Shown: positions 7,459-13,600 of the stretch, in pieces
How the letters are laid out: every line of letters starts with the position of its first letter
Position numbering within the stretch: position 1 is the first letter of the stretch
Assembly (NCBI GenBank): GCA_964550025.1
Contig: CAZJYI010000181.1
Span: 1 to 20,930 of the forward strand
DNA length: 20,930 nt
Direction of reading: 5' to 3'
Source of the DNA: CAZJYI01 sp964550025
GTDB lineage: Bacteria; Verrucomicrobiota; Kiritimatiellia; UBA8416; CAYOBW01
Made by a program: the position numbers and the translations under genes
The notes under the pieces: model-generated
What the model was told of the DNA's origin: nothing
What the model saw: only the letters and a program-made list of their open reading frames with translations
Database searches by the model: none

Positions 7459-8667
7459 ATGACCAACAACCAACAACCGCCTCCCGCCGTAGACGACCAG
7501 CCCCGCGTATGGTGCGTGATTCCCGTCTACAACAACGCGGGAACGCTGCGCGAAGTGGCGGAACAATGCCGGGAGCGAATGGACAGAGTCCTCGTTGTTG
7601 ACGACGGCAGCACGGATGCCGCGGCCGCAACGCTGCTTGACGGGCTTGACCTTGCCGTCATTCGCCACGACACCAACCGCGGAAAAGGCGCCGCACTCCT
7701 GACGGCGGCACACCACGTCGGCGACCGCGGCGGGACACACATGATCACGATCGACGCCGACGCTCAACACAGTCCCGACGACCTGCCCGCCTTCCTGGCG
7801 GCCATCGAGGAAGACTCCGACGCCGTCATCGTCGGTTCGCGGGATTTCTCGCACCCCTCCGTGCCGGGCAGCAGCCGCTTCGGCCGAGCTTTCTCCAATT
7901 TCTGGCTGCGGCTGGAGACCGGCATCTCACTCCCGGACACGCAGAGCGGCTTTCGCGTATACCCGGTACGCCACCTCTTGCGCCTGGGACTGCGGGGACA
8001 GCGCTACGACTTCGAAGTGGAGGCGCTCACGAGGGCCGCCTGGGCCGGCCTGCCTTTGCGCTCGGTACCCGTCCGGGTCTGGTATCCCGACCGCCGCGAG
8101 GACCGGGTGAGCAGTTTTCGCCCTTTCGTGGACAACCACCGCATCGCACTGACGCACACGCGGCTGGTTCTGCGCCGCCTGCTTCCCTGGCCGCACCGCA
8201 AACTGGTCAAGCGCTCGGAGCGCTGGCGGCTCCTGCTGCACCCGCGGGAGTTCATGGCCGCCCTGATGAAGGAACATGCCACACCCTCCGGACTTGCCGC
8301 GGCCGCCGCGGTGGGCGTCTTCCTTGGCGTGCTGCCGCTGATCTCCTGCCACATGCTCGTGGTGCTCTTCGTCGCCACGCGGCTCAACCTGAACAAGGTC
8401 ATGGCGCTGGGCATACAGAATCTGTGCATGCCCCCGTTCGTCCCGCTGGCCTGCATCGAGCTAGGCTACTACATGCGCCACGGCGCCTGGCTCACGCGTG
8501 CGACCAAGCAAACCATTGTGTACGAAGCGCCGGAGCGCCTGCTCGAGTGGCTGCTCGGGTCCCTGCTCCTGGCTCCCCTGCTGGCGGCCATCGCGGCGAT
8601 AGTCGTCTACCTGTTGGCCACTTTCAGCCGTAACCTTGCCAGGAACGCCGTGAGGTCCACGCCATGA
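7459..8667 (+). CDS. GT2 glycosyltransferase fused to DUF2062 membrane domain
   Basis: Protein of 402 aa. ATG 7459 is used because the longer in-frame version (from 7360) merely translates the inverted repeat; no strong ribosome site is visible. Residues 16-225 are a family 2 glycosyltransferase of the dolichyl-phosphate-mannose-synthase type: VIPVYNN (20-26), VVDDGSTD (46-53), the nucleotide/metal motif DADAQH (99-104) and the acceptor motif TQSGFRVYP. Residues about 265-395 are DUF2062, with hydrophobic segments (AAAAVGVFLGVLPL, PPFVPLACIELGYYM, LLLAPLLAAIAAIVVYLLA). It probably transfers a sugar from a nucleotide donor to a lipid or envelope acceptor at the inner membrane; the acceptor is unknown. 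The stop overlaps the next start as ATGA, so the two are coupled. Confidence 0.88.
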   Translation: MTNNQQPPPAVDDQPRVWCVIPVYNNAGTLREVAEQCRERMDRVLVVDDGSTDAAAATLLDGLDLAVIRHDTNRGKGAALLTAAHHVGDRGGTHMITIDADAQHSPDDLPAFLAAIEEDSDAVIVGSRDFSHPSVPGSSRFGRAFSNFWLRLETGISLPDTQSGFRVYPVRHLLRLGLRGQRYDFEVEALTRAAWAGLPLRSVPVRVWYPDRREDRVSSFRPFVDNHRIALTHTRLVLRRLLPWPHRKLVKRSERWRLLLHPREFMAALMKEHATPSGLAAAAAVGVFLGVLPLISCHMLVVLFVATRLNLNKVMALGIQNLCMPPFVPLACIELGYYMRHGAWLTRATKQTIVYEAPERLLEWLLGSLLLAPLLAAIAAIVVYLLATFSRNLARNAVRSTP

Positions 8668-9563
8668 AACGTGCCCTGAGAACCGCTGCCGTCGCCTTGT
8701 ACATCGCCGCCGTCGCCCTGCCGACAGCGCCGCGTTCTCGTGCCGACGAGGAAACGGATGAATACGGTCCCCTGTCAACAAACGGCACTGCCCGCCCCCT
8801 CTTTGAGTTGGGGGTCATGTGCGGCGCCGCCGCCCTTCCGCACTACCGCGGATCAGACGAATACAACTACTACGTGGTGCCCGTGCCCTACGTCATCTAC
8901 CGCGGCAAGAGACTGCGTCTCAGCCGCCACGGACTGCGCAGCCGCCTACTCTGGTCGGATCGTTTCGAGACCGACCTGTCCTTCTACGGCAATCCCCCGG
9001 TGGACGACGACAACGAGGCGCGCCTGGGCATGCCCGAACTCGATCCCATTGTCGAGTTCGGACCTGCGGTCAAGTGGTACTTCACACCCAAGGATGCCCC
9101 CGACCTCCTGTATCTCCTTGCCGTCGCGCGCGCCGCGTGGGCCATCGAGATCCACGATGATTTCGGATTCGACCACATCGGCGTCCACGGCGGCGTCCAA
9201 TTGCGTTACCGCAACCACACTCTCCTGGAGAAGTACAAGTGGCGATTCGGCCTCAAGGCGGGCATCGACATTACGGACCGCGACTACAACGGCTACTTCT
9301 ACAACGTGGCCGAAGAGTACGCCACCGACGACCGCCCGGCGTACCGCAGCGAAGGCGGTTGCTCGGGCTTCTGGACATCGGCCACGGTCACCAGGCGCCT
9401 TTCCAAACGCATCAGCTTCGGGTCCTTCGTGCGCTGGGAGAGCCTGTGGGGCGCCGTCACGCGCGACAGCCCCCTCGTCAGACGCGACAACCAGCTCGTC
9501 GGGGGTATGGCACTGATCTGGCACGCCGCCGAGTCGAAACGCAAGGCACCCGATCAGGAGTGA
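8664..9563 (+). CDS. MipA/OmpV family outer-membrane protein
   Basis: Protein of 299 aa with a signal peptide (MKRALRTAAVALYIAAVALP, cleavage near SRA-DE at about residue 27). The mature chain alternates polar and aromatic residues as in a beta-barrel and carries the MipA/OmpV hallmarks: HYRGSDEYNYYVVPVPYVIY early on, RGKRLRLSRHGLRSRL, and a final barrel strand NQLVGGMALIWHA. Family members are outer-membrane proteins, some of which scaffold murein synthesis. The last residues (ESKRKAPDQE) extend past the aromatic end strand. Translation overlaps the glycosyltransferase by 4 nt (ATGA), which suggests matched production and an envelope role. It ends 46 bp before a convergent gene, with no clear terminator between. 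Confidence 0.85.
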   Translation: MKRALRTAAVALYIAAVALPTAPRSRADEETDEYGPLSTNGTARPLFELGVMCGAAALPHYRGSDEYNYYVVPVPYVIYRGKRLRLSRHGLRSRLLWSDRFETDLSFYGNPPVDDDNEARLGMPELDPIVEFGPAVKWYFTPKDAPDLLYLLAVARAAWAIEIHDDFGFDHIGVHGGVQLRYRNHTLLEKYKWRFGLKAGIDITDRDYNGYFYNVAEEYATDDRPAYRSEGGCSGFWTSATVTRRLSKRISFGSFVRWESLWGAVTRDSPLVRRDNQLVGGMALIWHAAESKRKAPDQE

Positions 9564-9609
9564 GAAACGCCGTGGTGGCGATAGTGGTTCTCCTCATTTC
9601 GGGTCTTCC

Positions 9610-10179
9610 TTAGGACGCTTTTCCTCCGGGCGTACGGGGAGCGGTCCCACACGCAAGGAGTATCTCCGTAGCCTCGGTCTCGTAGGCTCGGATGCCGGCG
9701 GCCTGGAGAACGCAGCCCGTGCATACCTGTCGTTGCCCAAGCTCCGGGCAGCCTTCACATGCCGCCGCCCGTCGTCGCCGCCGTGCGGCGAAGTACACAC
9801 GCCAGAATGCCAGCATGACGCTCGCGCAGGCTACGGCGACAAGCAGGTGTCCTTCGAGCACGGCGCAGGCGCACAGTGCAATGGAGCAACCCATGCAGAA
9901 GCGCAAGCAGTCCCGAAGCGGCCGAGCCCATCGCATGTACACCGCCGGCGCCGAGAGTGCGATGGTCGGCACGGTCACGGAGAGCAGCAACGGCAAGGCG
10001 AGTCCCCGCACGGCGGTGAGGCACACGCAGAGGATCGTGCAGAACACGATGCCGCAGTACAGACACACACAGCTCCGGCAAAGGCGCATAGGCCCCATCC
10101 GCAGAATGCCATTGCTGAAGCGGGAACACAGCGGGCGGTGCGCCCAACGGAAAGTGTACGAATGCCGCAGCCACAGCAT
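9610..10179 (-). CDS. Cys-rich membrane protein with C-terminal Cys4 motif
   Basis: Protein of 189 aa. ATG 10179 is chosen because CAGGT lies about 6 nt upstream; the frame is open further up, but that part is low-complexity and not protein-like. The order is: a Cys-containing N-terminal box (HRPLCSRFSNGIL, LCRSCVCLYCG), two to four hydrophobic segments (GIVFCTILCVCLTAV, LALPLLLSVTVPTIAL, ALCACAVLEGHLLVAVACASVMLAFW), a basic patch (AARRRRRAAA), and a cytoplasm-type Cys4 motif C-x2-C-x8-C-x2-C near residues 141-156 (CEGCPEL, VCTGC). The Cys pattern suggests metal binding, zinc being likely. No named family is recognised. It lies downstream of the YbjQ-like gene with a 185-bp gap. Confidence 0.65.
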   Translation of the reverse strand: MLWLRHSYTFRWAHRPLCSRFSNGILRMGPMRLCRSCVCLYCGIVFCTILCVCLTAVRGLALPLLLSVTVPTIALSAPAVYMRWARPLRDCLRFCMGCSIALCACAVLEGHLLVAVACASVMLAFWRVYFAARRRRRAAACEGCPELGQRQVCTGCVLQAAGIRAYETEATEILLACGTAPRTPGGKAS

Positions 10180-10277
10180 CCGCAACCTGAGATTGAGCCA
10201 CTTTGAACCAGCGCGGGCGCTACTCGCGACCCAAGTGCGTTCGGTGTGTCGAGTGCCGGGCTCCGTCGCGCTGTGCC

Positions 10278-10304
10278 GACTCGCGGCTTGCGACTTGCGA
10301 CGCG
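10278..10304. repeat. Short tandem CTTGCGA-type repeat
   Basis: The run gactcgcggcttgcgacttg followed by cgacgcg holds three or four near copies of a 7-8 nt unit. It lies in the 185-bp gap between the YbjQ-like and Cys-rich membrane genes. Its build from short similar units recalls the other degenerate intergenic tracts of this window. No other feature was recognised in that gap. Confidence 0.4.
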
Positions 10305-10364
10305 CGGGCCCGGAATCCCCGCTCAGCTCCCCGGTATTCCCGGCGGCCCTGCATGATTGAGCCA

Positions 10365-10808
10365 CTACTGCTTCTCCATGGACTCCTGCATGTCGGCGAG
10401 GATGTTGCCGACCGCGCCGGTGGGGACGTAGTTGATGACGGGCTTGATCACGACCGCCGTCCCGTGCACGACAACCTGTGAAGCGCCCTGTGAAGCACCC
10501 GTCAGCTCGAACTCGACGTTGATGATGCCGTTGGCGCCTTGTCGTCCCGCCATTTCCAGCATCAGGTCAATGGAGCGCTGGCGGGACTCGTCTCCCAACT
10601 GGGTATACGAGTTCAGCTCTCCCCCCGTCATCTGTTTGCAGCCCATGGCGCAATCCTGCCCCATGTCCTTTGCACGGACGGATATTCCCCAGACCATGCC
10701 CTTGTACTCCATGATCTCATACCCGTCGAATCCGTCCCCGCCGGTCATGATAATCTTGCCGCCCGCAATCTCGGGGCGCGTACCCGCCAACAAGTTCTGC
10801 CTGTCCAT
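10365..10808 (-). CDS. YbjQ/UPF0145 family protein
   Basis: Protein of 147 aa that matches the YbjQ (UPF0145, 'heavy-metal-binding domain') family over most of its length: GFDGYEIMEYKGMVWG near the front, the SRQRSIDLMLEMAGRQGAN helix, NGIINVEFEL, and a late VVVHGTAVVI strand. Family members form compact pentamers, and the metal-binding name is not well proven biochemically. GGAAGG lies about 9 nt before the ATG. The gene starts 12 nt after the short zinc-ribbon gene, so the two are co-transcribed. The C-terminal 25 residues (YVPTGAVGNILADMQESMEK) are a short extension beyond the core. Cytoplasmic; function unknown. Confidence 0.85.
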   Translation of the reverse strand: MDRQNLLAGTRPEIAGGKIIMTGGDGFDGYEIMEYKGMVWGISVRAKDMGQDCAMGCKQMTGGELNSYTQLGDESRQRSIDLMLEMAGRQGANGIINVEFELTGASQGASQVVVHGTAVVIKPVINYVPTGAVGNILADMQESMEKQ

Positions 10809-10820
10809 CAGCCGCCCTTC

Positions 10821-11006
10821 CTATGCTCTATCAAGGCGGGCACCGCACATGCCACACCGTTTCGCGTTCAAGTGCTCCACGTTTCTGACCGTCTCGCCGC
10901 ACTGAGGGCAACGATACGTCTTTCGGGAAGACACTGAGAAGAGGAAGAAAACGACAGCCAGCACAACCGCGGCTGCCAAGAGCCCCAAGAGCAGTAGCGT
11001 CACCAT
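10821..11006 (-). CDS. Short single-TM zinc-ribbon protein
   Basis: Protein of 61 aa. The start at 11006 is decided by a perfect AAAGGAG 8 nt upstream. Residues 1-24 are one hydrophobic helix (VTLLLLGLLAAAVVLAVVFF) and the remainder is a zinc ribbon (CPQCGE then CGMCGARL) facing the cytoplasm if the N-terminus is outside. It is the first gene of the minus-strand set with the YbjQ-like gene and has its own promoter candidate. YbjQ-type proteins are often encoded with or fused to membrane or zinc-ribbon pieces, so the pair may act together; this is inference. Confidence 0.78.
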   Translation of the reverse strand: MVTLLLLGLLAAAVVLAVVFFLFSVSSRKTYRCPQCGETVRNVEHLNAKRCGMCGARLDRA

Positions 11007-11027
11007 TGCACAACTCCTTTCTCTGTC

Positions 11028-11057
11028 AGCATAGTTGCAGTCGCACCCCAAAGGCAA
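11028..11057 (-). promoter_or_regulatory. Candidate sigma70-type promoter for the zinc-ribbon/YbjQ unit
   Basis: On the minus strand TTGCCT (11052-11057) and TATGCT (11028-11033) are separated by 18 nt; each box matches the consensus at 4 of 6 positions. The -10 box lies 21 nt upstream of the ATG at 11006, which itself has a strong AAAGGAG site. The position is convincing but the boxes are only moderate. Confidence 0.45.
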
Positions 11058-11086
11058 GTGCTATGCTCCGGGGACAGTCTGCACTC

Positions 11087-11115
11087 TTGACAGCAAGTAG
11101 ATCTGCTCTCACGAT
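11087..11115 (+). promoter_or_regulatory. Weak promoter candidate before the antitoxin gene
   Basis: A perfect TTGACA (11087-11092) is followed after 17 nt by CACGAT (11110-11115), a poor -10 match. The ATG at 11125 follows only 9 nt later and no ribosome site is visible, so any transcript from here would be nearly leaderless. Confidence 0.3.
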
Positions 11116-11124
11116 ACCAACAAC

Positions 11125-11412
11125 ATGAGAACCACGGTGACACTTGATCCGGATGTTGAGCGCCTTCTCAAGGACACGTCACACCGAACACGGCGTAGCT
11201 TCAAAGAGACACTCAACAACGCTGTCCGCCGAGGACTGGCCGCGAGAGGCCGACAAGTGAAGCGGGCGCGATTCAGAGTACAGCCTCGGGCAATGGGCGT
11301 TCAGGCCGGGATTGACTCCATAAACCTGGCCGATCAGGTAGACGACCATGAGATTGACGCGTTCCTCTCAACCACACGGAAGCTGTTGGTTCGCGGGCAG
11401 AAGAAGACATGA
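11125..11412 (+). CDS. VapB-like ribbon-helix-helix antitoxin
   Basis: Protein of 95 aa. Residues 1-42 form a ribbon-helix-helix DNA-binding unit: the strand MRTTVTLDPDV, a helix (ERLLKDTSHRT), a turn, and a second helix (FKETLNNAVRRGLAAR). The acidic C-terminal half (INLADQVDDHEIDAF) is where VapB antitoxins bind their toxin. The stop overlaps the next ATG as ATGA, the standard vapBC arrangement, but the toxin that follows is only a stub. If expressed it may be an orphan antitoxin, able to repress its own promoter or neutralise a related toxin elsewhere. No ribosome site is seen. Confidence 0.8.
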   Translation: MRTTVTLDPDVERLLKDTSHRTRRSFKETLNNAVRRGLAARGRQVKRARFRVQPRAMGVQAGIDSINLADQVDDHEIDAFLSTTRKLLVRGQKKT

Positions 11413-11483
11413 CTGTCCCGGACGCCAACCTGCTGCTCTACGCCTACGACTCCACTTCGCCCTTCCATCCGATCGATTCATGA
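11409..11483 (+). pseudogene. Truncated VapC (PIN-domain) toxin remnant
   Basis: The frame beginning with the ATGA overlap reads MTVPDANLLLYAYDSTSPFH and stops at TGA (11481-11483) after 24 codons. This is the typical first strand of VapC toxins, with the first catalytic Asp (D5); intact proteins run about 130-140 aa with three or four acidic active-site residues. Downstream of the stop, none of the three frames up to the sulfatase start at 11563 looks like a PIN domain, so the body was deleted rather than merely interrupted. The fragment cannot be an active RNase. Confidence 0.75.
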
Positions 11484-11562
11484 GCCATCGAACGCTTCTT
11501 CAGACAGCGACCACGTCCGGCCCGGCGCAAAGAAGCAGAACAGACCCACTGGAGACGGCCCA

Positions 11563-13002
11563 ATGGCAACTGACCGACCAAACATACTTCTGATCACCAC
11601 CGACCAGCAGCGTTTCGACACCATCGCAGCGCTGGGAAACACGGAGATCTACACTCCGCACCTGGACTGGCTTGTCGACGAAGGCATCACGTTCACGCGG
11701 GCCTACACCGACTGTCCCGTCTGCATGCCGGCGCGCGGCACGATCATGAACGGGCAACACGCCTATGTACACGGAATGACCGGCAACGGCGGCATGGAGC
11801 CGGCCATGGCGGGACGCCCGACGCTGCCCGGACTGCTCACCGCGGCGGGCTACCAGACACGAGCCGTGGGGAAGATGCACTTCTCGCCCATGCGCTGCAA
11901 CTACGGCTTCGAGCACATGGAACTGCCGATGGACTACTACCGCGAACGTCATCGGCGCGCCCACGAAGGTCTGCCCAAAGAGCACGGTGTCGGCGAAAAC
12001 GAAATCACCCCCGTCATCTCGACCGTCCACGAACGGGAAAGCCTCACCCACTGGACCGTGGCACGCTCGATCGACTTCCTGGAAACACGCGACGACACGC
12101 GTCCCTTCTTGATGTGGACGAGCTTCGCGAAGCCACATCCGCCATTCGACCCCTGCGCCAACTACTGGGCGCTGTACGCGAACCGCGAGGTCTCGCCGCC
12201 GGTACACGGCGACTGGTCGGCGCGCGTCGAGGATGCGCCGCAGGGCTTCATGGCCCCTACCTACACCCTCAACAACGCCTACCGAATGAGCGAGTCGCAG
12301 CTGAATGACGTCAAGCGGGCCTACTACGCCTGTATCACGCAGATCGACTACCAACTCGGCCTGCTCTTTGCGCGGATGCGTGAGATGAACCTGCTCGAGA
12401 ACACGTGGATCATCTTCACGGCCGATCACGGGGACATGCTGGGCGACCATCACATGAGCGCCAAGTCGGTCTACCTGGAAGGCTCCTGCCATATCCCGCT
12501 GCTTGTGCGTCCGCCGGCCGGAGCGTGGGATGCCAAGCCGCGCGCGGGCGAGCGAGTCGAGAGGCTGGCGCAGCTCGTCGACATCATGCCGACCATCCTC
12601 CGAATCGCCGGTGTTCAAGGACCGCAGGATCTCGACGGAATGGACCTGCTCACCCTCGGAGAGGACGAGAAGGACCGCCCCTTCTTCGGCGCATGCGGCA
12701 AGGGACTCTACGCCGTCATGCGCGGGCACGTGAAACTGTGCTTCGCGGCCATGGGCGGAGACGAACTGCTCTTCGATCTCGAGAAAGACCCATACGAACA
12801 GCACAACCTGGTCAACGACCCGGAGTATGCCGCTCTCCTCACGGAACTGCGCGCCGAGATCACCGACCGACTGGCGAGCTTCGCGCCCGACCTTGTGGAA
12901 GACGGCCGGATCATTCCCGATCCGGGAATCAACGGTCCCGGCGACGTCAACAAGTGGCCCGGCTTCCACTCCACCGTCTACCCGAGCGACGTGCTGCATT
13001 GA
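11563..13002 (+). CDS. Formylglycine-dependent sulfatase
   Basis: Protein of 479 aa of the alkaline-phosphatase/sulfatase superfamily. The metal site begins with LLITTDQQRFD (D14); the modification motif C-x-P-x-R is CMPAR at 54-58, so C54 would be converted to formylglycine; K104 and H106 (GKMHF) and the ADHGDMLGDHH block (about 287-297) complete the active site. It hydrolyses a sulfate ester, with substrate unknown. GGAG lies about 8 nt before ATG 11563. There is no signal peptide, so it should act in the cytoplasm, unlike many PVC sulfatases; a start further upstream is not supported. No sulfatase-maturing enzyme gene is in the window. The neighbours are unrelated: a broken vapBC upstream and a dispersed repeat downstream. 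Confidence 0.92.
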   Translation: MATDRPNILLITTDQQRFDTIAALGNTEIYTPHLDWLVDEGITFTRAYTDCPVCMPARGTIMNGQHAYVHGMTGNGGMEPAMAGRPTLPGLLTAAGYQTRAVGKMHFSPMRCNYGFEHMELPMDYYRERHRRAHEGLPKEHGVGENEITPVISTVHERESLTHWTVARSIDFLETRDDTRPFLMWTSFAKPHPPFDPCANYWALYANREVSPPVHGDWSARVEDAPQGFMAPTYTLNNAYRMSESQLNDVKRAYYACITQIDYQLGLLFARMREMNLLENTWIIFTADHGDMLGDHHMSAKSVYLEGSCHIPLLVRPPAGAWDAKPRAGERVERLAQLVDIMPTILRIAGVQGPQDLDGMDLLTLGEDEKDRPFFGACGKGLYAVMRGHVKLCFAAMGGDELLFDLEKDPYEQHNLVNDPEYAALLTELRAEITDRLASFAPDLVEDGRIIPDPGINGPGDVNKWPGFHSTVYPSDVLH

Positions 13003-13033
13003 GCAGCAACGATTCAGCATCGAGTCGTGGATT

Positions 13034-13183
13034 GGCCACAAAAGGCACAAGACGCACAGAACGAACCGTGGAAACGCACTCTGTTCTCAACGTCAGAATG
13101 CCTGGCCGAACGGTGAGTCGTATCCGCACCGGACGACACGGAGATGTCCCTTTCCTTCTGTGGCTTCTGTGACTTTTGTGGCG
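13034..13183. repeat. Imperfect inverted repeat of TTTTGTGGC type (dispersed element)
   Basis: The left arm (13034-13065, ggccacaaaaggcacaagac...) and the right arm (13152-13183, ...gacttttgtggcg) are inverted complements at 25 of 32 positions with an 86-nt centre. Arms built from variants of cttttgtgcc/cttctgtggc are a kind of extragenic element I associate with PVC and related genomes. It fills most of the gap between the sulfatase stop (13002) and the stop of the ELWxxDGT tail (13217), where two genes converge. The centre contains no protein-like frame. Confidence 0.65.
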
Positions 13184-13216
13184 ATTTCCGATGAAGCGTA
13201 TTTCGGGGACGCGACA

Positions 13217-13600
13217 CTACGGCTGCAGATTCACCTTGTAGCATCTCGTTCCGGCGCGGTTGAGAAGATCTGTATAGACATTCAACGGTGGAGTGGCTGC
13301 CAGGTCGCTTTCCAGGATCGTGAAACCATGCAACAGGTTGCTCGTGGCATACAGGGCATAGGATCTGTGCTCGGCGCTCGTCCATGAGAGAACGACCGTC
13401 CCCCTACCCGTGCCGGCCGTTTCGGAGAAACGCATGACAGAGCCTCTGTCCCGCGGATCGCTGCCCGTGCGAGCCTCCTGCCCGTTGCTGTGTCCGTCAC
13501 CGTCCGCGTCGTGTTCCGGTTGGCAGCCGGCCGGACCGAAATAGTGACGTTCCCACCAGTCCCACAGCTCGGAACCGTATCCACTGCTCGAAGCCGCGAA
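13217..13600 (-). pseudogene. Detached C-terminal module of the ELWxxDGT-repeat protein
   Basis: Downstream of the TAG at 13601-13603 the same reading frame stays open for 127 codons to a second TAG at 13217-13219. It reads FAASSSGYGSELWDWWERHY and on, which completes the last half-repeat. Then comes a calcium-loop-like DADGDGHSNGQEARTGSDP segment, and a final domain (VVLSWTSAEHRSYALYATSN, LAATPPLNVYTD). That domain matches the C-terminus of the neighbouring beta-helix protein (ITWQSAEDRLYVI, IVATPPANRYTD). Its coding quality is intact, so the stop is recent or a sequence error. The type PVC tail is thought to serve sorting or anchoring, which is inferred here. Confidence 0.75.

Noticed and set aside
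9564..9609. Bidirectional terminator between the converging OmpV-like and Cys-rich protein genes
   Set aside because: Only a weak 4-bp stem (cgcc/ggcg) without a T-run is present.
10180..10365. Longer N-terminus of the Cys-rich membrane protein (from 10365)
   Set aside because: This stretch is low-complexity and includes a short tandem repeat; a ribosome site supports the start at 10179.
11481..11483. UGA readthrough or selenocysteine giving a full VapC
   Set aside because: The sequence after the TGA is not PIN-like in any frame, so readthrough would not restore the toxin.
11500..13050. A 516-codon open frame on the minus strand opposite the sulfatase
   Set aside because: It is an antisense shadow of the sulfatase; no motif or signal peptide is seen.
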